DNA of 64,000 bases from Pseudomonadota bacterium (GCA_025357635.1 JANXOV010000099.1:1-64000); one strand, 5' to 3'. Counted from the first letter of the stretch, positions 16,864 to 25,883 are shown. Notes: a model not told the origin generated them from the letters alone. Translations and numbers: made by a program.

Positions 16864-17763
16864 ATGAATTACGACGTCATCATCAGCTGCGCCGTCACCG
16901 GCGATGACACCAAGGTGACCAAGAGCCCGCATTGCGCGGTGACTCCGGAGCAGATCGCCGCGACCGCCGTCGCGGCCGCCAAGGCGGGTGCCGCGATCGT
17001 GCACATCCATGTCCGCAACCCCGAAACCGGCGGATTCAGCATGGAGACCAAGTACTACCGCGAAGTGGTCAAGCTCATCCGCGAAAGCAAGGTCGATGTG
17101 ATCGTCAATCTCACCTGCGGCATGGGCGGCTACATCGTGATCGGCGATCACGGCCTGAAGGACACGCCGGCGCCGGGCAGCGACTTCTGCACACAGGAAG
17201 ATCGCATGCGCCACGTCATCGATCTGTGCCAGGAGGGAAAGTATCGGCCGGACATCTGCACGCTGGACTGCGGCAGCCTGAATTTCGGCGATGGCAACCG
17301 CGCCTACGTCTCCACGCCCAACTACCTGCGTCAGGGCATGCAGATCGCCAAGGATTTGGGCGTGAAGCCAGAACTGGAGATTTTCGACACCGGCAACCTG
17401 TCCTTCGTCAAGCAATGCATCAAGGAGGGCCTGATCGATTCCCCGGCGATGATCCAGCTCTGCACCGGCATTCCCTACGGCGTGCCGGCCGATGTCGCAC
17501 ACCTGCTTGCCATGGTGAACGCGCTGCCGCCGGACTCTGTGTGGGGCGCTTTCGCCATCAGCCTCATGCAGATGCCCTTCGTGGCGCAATCGGTGCTGCT
17601 CGGGGGCAATGTGCGCGTGGGCCTGGAGGATAATCTGTACTTGAGCAAAGGCGTGTACGCCAGCAATGCGCAGCTGGTGGAGAAGGCCCGCGGCATCATC
17701 GAGGCGATGGGCGCGCGCATCCTCTCCCCGGCGCAGGCCCGCGAAAAGCTCAAGATCGGCTGA
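16864..17763 (+). CDS. BKACE family beta-keto acid cleavage enzyme, probable 3-dehydrocarnitine cleavage
   Basis: BKACE enzymes condense a beta-keto acid with acetyl-CoA to give acetoacetate and a new CoA ester. The family is recognised from the zinc-binding HIHVRNPETG near residue 46, IVNLTCGMGG, and the C-terminal GGNVRVGLEDNLYLSKG. The 299-residue length is usual. The next gene encodes a thioesterase of the betainyl-CoA type, and a carnitine dehydrogenase lies at 24393. The combination points to 3-dehydrocarnitine plus acetyl-CoA giving betainyl-CoA plus acetoacetate, as in Pseudomonas CdhC. Substrate choice within the BKACE family is varied, so the assignment rests partly on context. Confidence 0.88.
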   Translation: MNYDVIISCAVTGDDTKVTKSPHCAVTPEQIAATAVAAAKAGAAIVHIHVRNPETGGFSMETKYYREVVKLIRESKVDVIVNLTCGMGGYIVIGDHGLKDTPAPGSDFCTQEDRMRHVIDLCQEGKYRPDICTLDCGSLNFGDGNRAYVSTPNYLRQGMQIAKDLGVKPELEIFDTGNLSFVKQCIKEGLIDSPAMIQLCTGIPYGVPADVAHLLAMVNALPPDSVWGAFAISLMQMPFVAQSVLLGGNVRVGLEDNLYLSKGVYASNAQLVEKARGIIEAMGARILSPAQAREKLKIG

Positions 17764-17775
17764 AGGCGCGCAGGC

Positions 17776-18246
17776 ATGTCCGAACTTCCCACCTACCGGC
17801 CGGTGATGCAGCCGGAATGGATCGACTACAACGGCCATCTGCGCGACGCGTACTATGGCCTGATCTTCAGCCTCGCCATCGACGAACTCATGGACAAACT
17901 GGGCATCGATGAACAGTACCGGCAGCGCACGCACAACACGCTGTACAGCATGGAAATGCACACGTACTTTCTCAGCGAGATCAAGCGCCAGGACGAGGTC
18001 ATCGTGAAGATGGGCATCATCGGCGCAGACAAGAAGCGCATGCATGTCGGTGCGGCGCTGTATTGCACCCGTCTGGCCGACGCAGCCGCCACCACGGAAT
18101 TCATGCTGCTGCATGTGCATCAGGGCGATACCGTGAAAAGCGAACCGTTCCCCGCCGACATCCACGCCAAGGTGGACGCGCTGGCGCAGCTGTCGGCCCT
18201 GAATCCGGCGCTCGGCACCGCGTCTCGCAAGATCCAATTGCGATGA
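17776..18246 (+). CDS. Betainyl-CoA-type thioesterase (hotdog fold)
   Basis: This 156-residue protein is a single hotdog domain of the 4-hydroxybenzoyl-CoA thioesterase type. The catalytic-loop motif PEWIDYNGHLRDAYY near residue 14 matches, almost word for word, the C-terminal domain of the carnitine dehydrogenase fusion at 24393 (PEWIDYNGHM). It would hydrolyse betainyl-CoA to glycine betaine and CoA, the step after the BKACE enzyme 12 bases upstream. The stop overlaps the next ATG (ATGA). Confidence 0.85.
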   Translation: MSELPTYRPVMQPEWIDYNGHLRDAYYGLIFSLAIDELMDKLGIDEQYRQRTHNTLYSMEMHTYFLSEIKRQDEVIVKMGIIGADKKRMHVGAALYCTRLADAAATTEFMLLHVHQGDTVKSEPFPADIHAKVDALAQLSALNPALGTASRKIQLR

Positions 18247-20318
18247 ACCGGTCAAAGCTGGCGCGGTTGATCGTCCCGCGCAGCATCTGCCTCATCGGCG
18301 CCGGCGATTGGACCGACGCGGTCGCCGCAGGGAGCCGCAAGATCGGCTACACGGGTGATCTGTGGCGCGTTCATCCCAAGCGCCGCTCGGATTCGACGCA
18401 GCATTACTATCGCAGCATCGATGAGCTGCCGGGCGCACCGGACGCCACCTTTCTGGCCGTGCCGAAGCAGGAGGCCGCCATGGTTGCCGGTCAGCTCGCG
18501 CGGCGCGATGCCGGCGGCTTCGTCTGTTTCGCCGCCGGATTTTCCGAAACCGGCACGGACGAAGGCCACCGGCTCACCGAGGACTTGCAGCGCAGCGCGG
18601 GCGATCTGCCCTACTTCGGGCCCAATTGCTACGGCACCATGAATTTCTTCGACCGCGTGGCGCTATGGCCCGATCAGGTGGTGGGCGACCCGCCCGACCG
18701 CGGCGTCGCATTGATCTGCCAGAGCGGCACCATCGCTCTGACGCTGATGTTCAACGACCGCTCGCTACCGATCGGCTACATATTCACAGTGGGCAATCAG
18801 ACGCGGCTTGCCGTGGAGGATTTGATCGAGGTCCTGTGCGATGACCCGCGTGTCAGCGCATTCGGCCTTTACTTGGAAGGCATCAAAGATCCGGCGGCAT
18901 TTGCACGTGCCACGATGCGAGCGCGCGCGGCGGGCAAGCCGATCGCGATGGTCAAATCCGGGCGGACGGAAGCGGCGGCACGCACGGCGCACAGCCATAC
19001 CGGCGCGCTGGCCGGCGCCGATGCCATATTCGACACCTTCTGCCGGCAGGCGGGTATTGCACGCTGCGACACGCTCGCCACCTTGTGCGAGACGCTCAAG
19101 GTCTTTCACGCCGGCGGACCGCTGACGGGACGTCGCATCCTGGTCATGGGCGCATCCGGCGGCGACATGGCCATGACCGCCGACGTCGCGCGCAATCTGC
19201 CGCTGGAGTTTTCGGATATTCAACCACAGACGGCGGCAGCCTTGACCGGGATCTTGTCGGACCGCGTCACCATCGCCAACCCGCTGGATATCCACACCTA
19301 TCTGTGGTTCGACCCGCCGGCGCTGCAGAAGGCGTTCGCGCTGGCTCTGCGGTCCGGCTACGACGCCGTCGGCTTCATGCTCGACAATCCACCCGAATCC
19401 AAAGCCGACACCGCGGCATTTGCCGCGGTGATCGATGTCTTCATCGCCGCGGCACAGGGCGCACCCGCGCGCGCAGCGTTGATGTCCTCCCTGCCTGAGA
19501 CCATCAGCCCCGGTACGCGGCAGCGATGCCTGGACGGCGGCGTCGTGCCCTTGCAGGGGCAGCGCGAGGCGCTGGAAGCACTGGCCCTGGCGGGCGCCAC
19601 GGGTGACGCATGGCGCAAGGGGGAAGCAGTCAGCCTGCAGCTTCCCGCAACGCAGCGCGGTATCGCGCCCCGTTCGGCAATGACTTTGACGGAAGATGCC
19701 GGCAAATCTGCGCTGGCGGAATTCGGCGTACCCACCGCCCGCCGCCGCGTGGTTCTCGCCGCGGATGCCGCGCGCGCCGCCGCTCAGATCGGCTATCCGG
19801 TGGTCATGAAGGCGTTCGGCGCGCATCTGGAACACAAGAGCGAGTTGGGCGGCGTGATCTTGAACATCCGCAGCGATGCCGAAGCGGCCGCTGCCGCTCA
19901 GCGCTTGTCGGACATCTCCAGTTCGGTTCTTGTGGAAGAGATGATCACCGACGCGATCGCCGAGGTGCTGATCGGCGTCATCGTCGATGCGCAGTTTGGT
20001 CAGACGCTGGTGCTGGGTGCCGGCGGTGTGCTGACCGAGCTGCTGCAGGACAGCGTCAGCCTGCTGCCACCGTGGAACCGCAGCGCCATCGAGTCGGCAA
20101 TAGACTCCCTGAAAGTGGCGAAGCTGCTCACCGGGTTTCGCGGCAAGCCGGCCGGCGATCGTGAAGCGCTGGTGCAAGCCGTGCTGAGCGTCGCAAGATA
20201 CGCGCACGCGCACCTGAACACCTTGCTCGAAATTGATGTCAATCCCCTCATCGTCCGGCCGAAAGGCCGCGGCGCCGTCGCGGTGGACGCGATGATCCGA
20301 CTCACGCAGGAGAAATGA
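18243..20318 (+). CDS. ADP-forming acyl-CoA synthetase, alpha-beta fusion
   Basis: The 691-residue protein has the acetate-CoA ligase (ADP-forming) layout: an N-terminal CoA-binding domain (about 5-130), succinyl-CoA-synthetase-like ligase domains (about 140-460, with the phospho-His candidate in TAHSHTGALAG), and an ATP-grasp domain (about 485-690, with LEHKSELGGVILNI). It makes a CoA ester while cleaving ATP to ADP, a reversible and cheap activation. Its place between a betainyl-CoA thioesterase and CaiD suggests carnitine, crotonobetaine or gamma-butyrobetaine as substrate, in place of the AMP-forming CaiC or the CoA-transferase CaiB. That substrate is an inference from context. Confidence 0.85.
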   Translation: MNRSKLARLIVPRSICLIGAGDWTDAVAAGSRKIGYTGDLWRVHPKRRSDSTQHYYRSIDELPGAPDATFLAVPKQEAAMVAGQLARRDAGGFVCFAAGFSETGTDEGHRLTEDLQRSAGDLPYFGPNCYGTMNFFDRVALWPDQVVGDPPDRGVALICQSGTIALTLMFNDRSLPIGYIFTVGNQTRLAVEDLIEVLCDDPRVSAFGLYLEGIKDPAAFARATMRARAAGKPIAMVKSGRTEAAARTAHSHTGALAGADAIFDTFCRQAGIARCDTLATLCETLKVFHAGGPLTGRRILVMGASGGDMAMTADVARNLPLEFSDIQPQTAAALTGILSDRVTIANPLDIHTYLWFDPPALQKAFALALRSGYDAVGFMLDNPPESKADTAAFAAVIDVFIAAAQGAPARAALMSSLPETISPGTRQRCLDGGVVPLQGQREALEALALAGATGDAWRKGEAVSLQLPATQRGIAPRSAMTLTEDAGKSALAEFGVPTARRRVVLAADAARAAAQIGYPVVMKAFGAHLEHKSELGGVILNIRSDAEAAAAAQRLSDISSSVLVEEMITDAIAEVLIGVIVDAQFGQTLVLGAGGVLTELLQDSVSLLPPWNRSAIESAIDSLKVAKLLTGFRGKPAGDREALVQAVLSVARYAHAHLNTLLEIDVNPLIVRPKGRGAVAVDAMIRLTQEK

Positions 20319-20320
20319 AC

Positions 20321-21097
20321 ATGTCCGAATCCGTCAAGCTCGCCAAAGACAATGGGGTGCTCGAAATCACCATCGATCGGCCCAAAGCCAATGCCATCGA
20401 TCTGCAGACCAGCCGCCGGCTGAACGATGTGATCAGCCAGTTTCGCGATGATCCATCCCTGCGCATCGCCATCATCACCGGCGCAGGCGAGCGGTTCTTC
20501 TCACCCGGCTGGGACCTCAAAGCCGCCGCCGGCGGAGAAAAATCCGACGAAGACTGGGGCGTGGGCGGATTCGGCGGCTTGAATTATCCGCGAAACCTGA
20601 ACAAGCCCATCATCGCCGCAGTCAATGGGATCGCCTGTGGCGGTGGATTCGAAATCGTGCTGGGCACGGACATCATCGTAATGGAGGAGCATGCCAGATT
20701 CTCCCTGCCCGAAATCAACGTCGCGGTCCTGCCCGATGCCGGCTCCATCAAATTGCGGCGCCGAATCCCCTACCATGTGGCCGTCGAATTCCTGTTGACC
20801 GGCCGATGGATGGATGCGCAGGAAGCCAAGCATTGGGGGCTTGCGAATCACGTCGTGCCGAAAGGGCAAGGCATGAGCAAGGCACGCGAGATCGCGCGTC
20901 AGCTTGCCGATGGTCCGCCGCTGCTGTTCCCCGCCATCAAGCAGCTGCTGCGCCACACCGAGACGATTCCCGAACACGAAGCCTTCGAACTGCACGATTC
21001 GCTGGACCTGGTGCAACAGGTCATCCGCTCGGAGGATCTGAAAGAAGGCACGCGCGCATTTACCGAGAAACGCAAACCCCGGTGGACGGGGCGATGA
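20321..21097 (+). CDS. caiD: Crotonobetainyl-CoA hydratase / enoyl-CoA hydratase
   Basis: The 258-residue crotonase-fold protein resembles E. coli CaiD throughout: MSESVKLAKDNGVLEITIDRPKANAID, AIITGAGERFFSPGWDLKAAAGGE, AAVNGIACGGGFE, and the C-terminal EKRKPRWTGR. CaiD interconverts crotonobetainyl-CoA and carnitinyl-CoA. The start was set at the second of two near ATGs (20321) because AGGAG lies eight bases before it and only two bases before the first. The N-terminus then aligns with CaiD. It follows the CoA synthetase directly, so the pair would take crotonobetaine to carnitinyl-CoA. Confidence 0.88.
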   Translation: MSESVKLAKDNGVLEITIDRPKANAIDLQTSRRLNDVISQFRDDPSLRIAIITGAGERFFSPGWDLKAAAGGEKSDEDWGVGGFGGLNYPRNLNKPIIAAVNGIACGGGFEIVLGTDIIVMEEHARFSLPEINVAVLPDAGSIKLRRRIPYHVAVEFLLTGRWMDAQEAKHWGLANHVVPKGQGMSKAREIARQLADGPPLLFPAIKQLLRHTETIPEHEAFELHDSLDLVQQVIRSEDLKEGTRAFTEKRKPRWTGR

Positions 21098-21375
21098 ATC
21101 GCCGCCGCTTCCTGCAGCGTGCCGCCATGGCCGCCGCTCTGGCGGGTCTTGCGCGCGCCGAGGAACCGGCCTTGCTGGCAGAAGATGACCCAAAGGCGAA
21201 GGCCCTGCACTATGTAGAAGATATACGGCGTTCCGCGGGTGATCAGACGCACACCTGCGCCAGCTGCGGTCTGTACCAGGGCGAAGGCAAATCCCTGCAG
21301 GGCCCGTGTCTGTTGTTTCCGAAACGATTGGTCAAGGCATCCGGCACCTGCAGCGGCTGGGCGCCGCAGATGTAG
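21094..21375 (+). CDS. High-potential iron-sulfur protein (HiPIP)
   Basis: This 93-residue protein starts MNRRRFLQRAAMAAALAG, a twin-arginine signal, so it is exported folded to the periplasm. The mature part carries four cysteines in the HiPIP pattern CASC...GPC...GTCSGW, which bind one [4Fe-4S] cluster. HiPIPs are periplasmic one-electron carriers. It overlaps caiD by four bases (ATGA), an unusual partner for cytosolic CoA-ester enzymes. Electron delivery from choline dehydrogenase or another dehydrogenase to the respiratory chain is one possible role. Confidence 0.9.
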   Translation: MNRRRFLQRAAMAAALAGLARAEEPALLAEDDPKAKALHYVEDIRRSAGDQTHTCASCGLYQGEGKSLQGPCLLFPKRLVKASGTCSGWAPQM

Positions 21376-21391
21376 CTTCAAGCAGCCGCGA

Positions 21392-22597
21392 GTGTCCGTG
21401 CAGCAATTGAATGGCACGTCCGTGGCAGCAGACCGGTTTGCCTTCGCATTCACACTGGCTTCGGTGGCGATGTGCAGCGTGGCATTTGGCGTGGGCCGTT
21501 ATGCCTACGGCCTGTTTCTGCCTGCGATGCGGCGCGATTTTGGAGCCCGCACCGTGGAACTGGGTATGATCGCAAGCTTCAGCACCCTGGTTTACTTCGT
21601 CACGATCATGATCGTCTCGGCGGTTGCCCTTCATTTCAAACCACGCACGCTCATCCTGGCCGCCGGCATCATCACAACCCTTGCGCTGACGATGGTGGGC
21701 CTGGCCACCAATCTGCGCACCGCGGCCACCGGCATCGCGCTCGCCAGCGTCGGCGCCGGCATGTACTCTCCGGCGATGTTCGAGGCCATCGACGCCTGGC
21801 TGCCGGCACGATGGAAGCCTCGCGCCATTGGCGCGGCCAATGCAGGGTCCACTCCGGGCCTTGTGATCACCGGACTGACGGCGTATTGGTTTCAAGCATC
21901 CTGGCAGCATGTATGGCTGGTGTTGGCTGCGCTGGGAGGCGCCCTCACGGCGTGGCAGGCATGGCTGCTGCCGAATGAGTCGGTCGCGCACGCCTGCGTC
22001 AGGCCAAGGCATCCGTTGAGCCTGAGTCGATTCCTCCGGCGCGAGTGCTGGCCTCTGTATGGCGCATTGCTGATCTACGGACTCGTGTTCGGCATCTACA
22101 TGACGTTTGCGGTGGACCTGATCCTGGGCAGCGGCGGACTTGCCTTCCCGGCGGATCGGCTGTTCTGGGCCCTGCTCGGCATGGCCGGTTTGCCGACAAT
22201 TTTTGCCGGCGTGTTCATCGCCCGATATGGCGTACGCCTGCTGCTGATGGTCAGCCTGCCGATGTGCGGTCTGTCCTACGTGTTGCTGGCCCTGAGTTCC
22301 CATGGAAAGCCGCTGGTTATCGCATCCGCGATTTTGTTCGGCGTGTTTTCAATTGCGCCCGGCGGCGGCTTCTACCTCTGGGGAATCCGATTGTTTCCCG
22401 ATCGTCCGTCAATCGGCACCGGATGCGTAACCCTCGGAACCGCGCTGGCCATGATGACCGGTCCAGCGTTGTATGGCTTGATTTCCAGCTGGATGAGCCT
22501 GCCGGCGTTCTTTGCCGTCATCGCCGCCCTTGCCGTCCTGGTGATTCCGATCATTCCAGCGGATCTGGACCACTCGAGGTTGCAAGGCAGGAACTAG
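21392..22597 (+). CDS. MFS transporter
   Basis: A membrane protein of about 400 residues with some twelve hydrophobic segments. The first two carry the MFS pattern AFGVGRYAYGLFLPAMRRDFG, common to the YbfB-like/oxalate-formate branch. The proximity to the carnitine genes suggests uptake or efflux of a betaine, but substrate cannot be read from the sequence. The start is uncertain: GTG at 21392 and 21398 and TTG at 21407 lie in frame, none with a good ribosome binding site. The 3' end overlaps the convergent acyl-CoA dehydrogenase gene by four bases. Confidence 0.85.
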   Translation: MSVQQLNGTSVAADRFAFAFTLASVAMCSVAFGVGRYAYGLFLPAMRRDFGARTVELGMIASFSTLVYFVTIMIVSAVALHFKPRTLILAAGIITTLALTMVGLATNLRTAATGIALASVGAGMYSPAMFEAIDAWLPARWKPRAIGAANAGSTPGLVITGLTAYWFQASWQHVWLVLAALGGALTAWQAWLLPNESVAHACVRPRHPLSLSRFLRRECWPLYGALLIYGLVFGIYMTFAVDLILGSGGLAFPADRLFWALLGMAGLPTIFAGVFIARYGVRLLLMVSLPMCGLSYVLLALSSHGKPLVIASAILFGVFSIAPGGGFYLWGIRLFPDRPSIGTGCVTLGTALAMMTGPALYGLISSWMSLPAFFAVIAALAVLVIPIIPADLDHSRLQGRN

Positions 22598-23757
22598 CCG
22601 CCCAACGGCCGCAGCAGCGCCCTGGAAATGATATGGCGCTGCACTTCGCTGGTGCCGTCCCAGATGCGCTCGATGCGCGCATCGCGCCAGATTCTCTCCA
22701 GCGGCAGATCTTCCATCAGTCCCATGCCACCGTGAATCTGCAATGCCTCATCCGCCACCATGGCGAGCATTTCCGTCGCCTTGAGTTTGGCGATCGCCAT
22801 GTCCATGTCGGTGTCGATCTTGCGGTCTCGCTTCCAGGCCGCCTCCAGTACCAGCAGTTCCGCGGCGCGCAACTCCACCGCCATGTCGGCCAGTTTGAAA
22901 CTAACGCCTTGAAACTTGCCGATCGACTGGCCGAACTGCACACGGTCCACCGCCCATTGCTTGGCCAGGTCCAGCGCGCGTTCGGCGCGGCCCAGGCAGG
23001 TCGCGGCCACCTGCAATCGAGTTGCGCCGAGCCAGGTGTTGGCCACATCGAAGCCCTTGTGCACCTCACCCAGAACGGCGGAGCGCGGCACTCGGCAATC
23101 GTTGAATTCCAGAATACTGTTGGTGTAACCGCGATGCGAAACGTTTTTGTAGCCGGGGCGTATCAGCAGGCCCGGATGACCGCGGTCGATCAGGAAGGCC
23201 GTGATGCGTTTGCGCGCGCCGCGGCCGCCGGAATCCTCACCCGAGGCGGCGAACAAGATGACATAGTCGGCGTGATCGGCATGACTGATGAAGTGCTTGG
23301 TACCGTTGATCACGAAGTCCCCTCCCTGCTCCACCGCGCTGGTTTTCATGCCACGCAGGTCCGAGCCCGCGCCGGGTTCCGTCATCGCCAGACATTCGGT
23401 CAGTTCACCCCTGACCGTGGGCAGCAGATACCGCTCGCGCTGCTCGCCCTCGCAGGCAAGCAGGATGTTCGACGGACGCCCCACCGTCAGATAATGCAGC
23501 GCATAACTGGTGCGGCCGAGTTCCTTTTCGTAAAGCACCCAGGTGACGGTGTCGAGTCCGGCGCCGCCGACCTCGGCCGGCATATTGGCCGCGTACAGTC
23601 CGGCTTCGATGGCCTTGGCCTTCAATTCGGCCTGCAATTCGGGGCGAAGTGCGCCGCTCTGTTCCACCTCGCGCTCATGCGGCACCAGTTCGTTGGTGAC
23701 GAATGCGCGGGTCGTGTCCAGAATGAGCTGTTGTTCATCGTTCAGAGAAAAATCCAT
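22594..23757 (-). CDS. Acyl-CoA dehydrogenase (possible crotonobetainyl-CoA/gamma-butyrobetainyl-CoA enzyme)
   Basis: The 387-residue flavoprotein has all acyl-CoA dehydrogenase landmarks: AMTEPGAGSDLRGMKTSA for FAD and substrate binding, VQFGQSIGKFQ, and the C-terminal LQIHGGMGLMEDLPLERIWRD. The catalytic base could not be fixed by eye. With CaiD and the CoA synthetase nearby, oxidation of gamma-butyrobetainyl-CoA to crotonobetainyl-CoA is a reasonable guess; ordinary short-chain acyl-CoA is the alternative. The ATG at 23757 has AGGA eight bases upstream and was preferred to an ATG three codons earlier. It is last in the operon of carnitine dehydrogenase and TetR regulator. Confidence 0.87.
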   Translation of the reverse strand: MDFSLNDEQQLILDTTRAFVTNELVPHEREVEQSGALRPELQAELKAKAIEAGLYAANMPAEVGGAGLDTVTWVLYEKELGRTSYALHYLTVGRPSNILLACEGEQRERYLLPTVRGELTECLAMTEPGAGSDLRGMKTSAVEQGGDFVINGTKHFISHADHADYVILFAASGEDSGGRGARKRITAFLIDRGHPGLLIRPGYKNVSHRGYTNSILEFNDCRVPRSAVLGEVHKGFDVANTWLGATRLQVAATCLGRAERALDLAKQWAVDRVQFGQSIGKFQGVSFKLADMAVELRAAELLVLEAAWKRDRKIDTDMDMAIAKLKATEMLAMVADEALQIHGGMGLMEDLPLERIWRDARIERIWDGTSEVQRHIISRALLRPLGG

Positions 23758-23781
23758 GGCGGGCATCCTGTGTGAATCAAA

Positions 23782-24381
23782 TCATTGTTCGCCGGCCCAG
23801 CGCCTGAGCAATTCCAACTGCAACCGCAGCTGTTCAACCTGCTTCTCAGCGGGCCAGTCGCCGCGGCTGGTCACGGCGCTGGCCGTAAGGCCATTGATGA
23901 AAGTGACGAGCGAGCTGAGCACCTGATCGCGCACTCGCTGCGTCCAACGCGACCACTCGGGCCAGTATTGCGCAAAACCGCGCTCATACAGCCGCAGATA
24001 CTCCTTGTGCACCGATGCGTTGATGCGCTTGAGCTTCCGATCCACCGGCACCTGCCCCCAAAACGACGTCCAGAATGCGCATTCGGCAAACCGCTGCGAA
24101 TCGACGGCCAGCCCCTCGGACAGCACCGTGAGCAGGCTTGCATCACCGGCCCGAGACTGCCGCGTGAGCCGCTGGTCCATGCGCAGCAGGATCAGACGCA
24201 AGGACGCGATCACGATCTGCTGCTTGGACTCGAAATAGTGCGCCACCATGCCGGTGGTGAAGCCGGCCGCGCGCGCAATGCGCGCCACGGTCGCCTGCTC
24301 GAAGCCGTGCCTGGCGATCACCTGACAGGCGACGTGAGCGATGTCCTCGCGCCGCTTGTCGTGGTCGACGATCTTGGGCAT
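23782..24381 (-). CDS. TetR family regulator, BetI-like
   Basis: The 199-residue protein has an N-terminal TetR helix-turn-helix (about 10-55: ATVARIARAAGFTTGMVAHYFESK) that resembles E. coli BetI in wording (AGVSTGIISHYF). The C-terminal ligand domain lacks a motif I can name. It sits 11 bases after the carnitine dehydrogenase gene and before the acyl-CoA dehydrogenase gene, so it probably senses a quaternary amine or its CoA ester and represses this operon, and perhaps the bet/cho region, where no local betI exists. Confidence 0.88.
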   Translation of the reverse strand: MPKIVDHDKRREDIAHVACQVIARHGFEQATVARIARAAGFTTGMVAHYFESKQQIVIASLRLILLRMDQRLTRQSRAGDASLLTVLSEGLAVDSQRFAECAFWTSFWGQVPVDRKLKRINASVHKEYLRLYERGFAQYWPEWSRWTQRVRDQVLSSLVTFINGLTASAVTSRGDWPAEKQVEQLRLQLELLRRWAGEQ

Positions 24382-24392
24382 GACGGCACGCT

Positions 24393-25883
24393 CTAGTGCG
24401 CGGGCATTCCGATATGGCGGCCGGCCTGGTTGGGAGCCGGTAGCGCGGCATGCGTTGCCCGCAGTGCTTCCAGCTTGGAAAATACTTCCGGCCGTATCAG
24501 CGCCGCCTTGTGCGCATGCGTATCGACGTGCAGATGCATTTGTTCACAGGCTGCCACCAGCTCATTGTCGCGCTCGCGCAGCAGCCGGTGGAAAACGTGC
24601 AACCGCTTCTGGTCCAAACCCAGCATCTGGGTGGTGACGTAGATCGGCTCGTTCACGCGTGCCTCGGTCAGGTAGGAAATGTGGCTCTCCACCGTATAGA
24701 ACATGTGTCCCGAGGCGCGGTAGTCCTCATCGACGCCGATGCGCCGGTACATCGCGTCCATGGCATCGCCAAAGACTTGCATATAGCGCGAGTCGGTCAT
24801 ATGGCCGTTGTAGTCGATCCACTCCGGACGCACTTCCGTCGACACCAGCCGCAGCGGCCCATCGAGCTCCGGTTTCACCCCATCATAGGTGTGTTCCAAG
24901 GAGGCATCGGTATACAGCCGCGTCTCCAGATTCTTCAAGGTCGCGCCTGCGCCGATATTGAAGTTGCGCAGCACCTGCTGGATGGCGACCAGGTAATCGT
25001 CGCGCAAACGTTCAATTTCACGGATGGAACGTCCCGCGGCTTGCGCCTGCGTGCCCTCGACCATGCGGTCGATGAGCTGCTCACTCAGTTCCGGCGCCTC
25101 GAGCTTGGTCCACGGCCACTTCAGGCAGGGACCGAACTGCGCCAACATGTGGCGCATGCCGGATTCACCGCCGGCCAGATGGTAGATGAGGTTCGTGCCC
25201 ATCGCGGCCCAGCGCAACCCGGGGCCGTAGATGATGGAGTCATCGAGTTCGCCGGTGGTGGCGACGCCGTCATTGACCATGTGCAGAATTTCGCGCCAAA
25301 GCGCTTCCTGCAACCGGTCAGTCAGGTGGCCGGGGACTTCGCGGCGCACGTGCAGCGCATGCATGCCAATGTAGGTGAAAAAGCGCTTGGACGCTTCGAT
25401 GGTCGCGGCGCTGGTCTTTTCACCGCCTACGATTTCCACCAAGGGCAGCAGGTACACCGGGTTGAACGGATGCGCCACGCAAAAACGCTCGGGTGCAACC
25501 ATGTCGCGCTGCAGATCGGTGGGCATGAGTCCGGAGGTACTGGAGGCGATGATGACGTCGGCCGGCGCATGCCGGCTGACCTGGGCGAGAATCCGCTGTT
25601 TGAGAGGCAGCTGCTCGGGAATGTTTTCCTGAATGAAGTCAGCCTGCGCCGCCATGGCATCCAGGTCGGTGGTGAAGGTGAGCTTGCCCTTCGGCGGCAG
25701 CGGCGCGAACGTCAACCGCGCCAGTGCGGGCTCTGCGTTGGCCACTGCGCCGCGGATCCACTCCTGCATCTCGGGTTTCACGTCCGCCGCGATCACGTCG
25801 ATGCCGAAGTGCAGCGCCCGGGCGGCCCAGCCGCCGCCGATGACACCGGTTCCCAACAGCCCAAGCGTCTTCACTTCTCGCAT
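24393..25883 (-). CDS. Carnitine 3-dehydrogenase fused to betainyl-CoA thioesterase
   Basis: Residues 1-about 320 form a 3-hydroxyacyl-CoA-dehydrogenase-like enzyme with the NAD motif LGLLGTGVIGGGWA and the SSTSGLMPTDLQ, HPFNPVYLLPLVEIV catalytic segments typical of L-carnitine dehydrogenase. From about 344 to 496 there is a hotdog thioesterase domain with PEWIDYNGHMTDSRYM. The enzyme would oxidise carnitine to 3-dehydrocarnitine, and its second domain would hydrolyse the betainyl-CoA formed later by the BKACE enzyme. Such fusions are known in rhizobia. A separate thioesterase of the same type is encoded at 17776, so this step appears twice. It leads a unit with the TetR regulator and acyl-CoA dehydrogenase. 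Confidence 0.92.
   Translation of the reverse strand: MREVKTLGLLGTGVIGGGWAARALHFGIDVIAADVKPEMQEWIRGAVANAEPALARLTFAPLPPKGKLTFTTDLDAMAAQADFIQENIPEQLPLKQRILAQVSRHAPADVIIASSTSGLMPTDLQRDMVAPERFCVAHPFNPVYLLPLVEIVGGEKTSAATIEASKRFFTYIGMHALHVRREVPGHLTDRLQEALWREILHMVNDGVATTGELDDSIIYGPGLRWAAMGTNLIYHLAGGESGMRHMLAQFGPCLKWPWTKLEAPELSEQLIDRMVEGTQAQAAGRSIREIERLRDDYLVAIQQVLRNFNIGAGATLKNLETRLYTDASLEHTYDGVKPELDGPLRLVSTEVRPEWIDYNGHMTDSRYMQVFGDAMDAMYRRIGVDEDYRASGHMFYTVESHISYLTEARVNEPIYVTTQMLGLDQKRLHVFHRLLRERDNELVAACEQMHLHVDTHAHKAALIRPEVFSKLEALRATHAALPAPNQAGRHIGMPAH

Noticed and set aside
16807..18255. Minus-strand open frame of 482 codons across the BKACE and thioesterase genes
   Set aside because: It runs antisense through two genes with strong motifs and shows no family similarity.
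22045..23775. Long open frame (576 codons) on the plus strand across the acyl-CoA dehydrogenase gene
   Set aside because: It is antisense to a gene with clear family motifs, has His/Arg/Gln-rich composition typical of a shadow frame and no family similarity.
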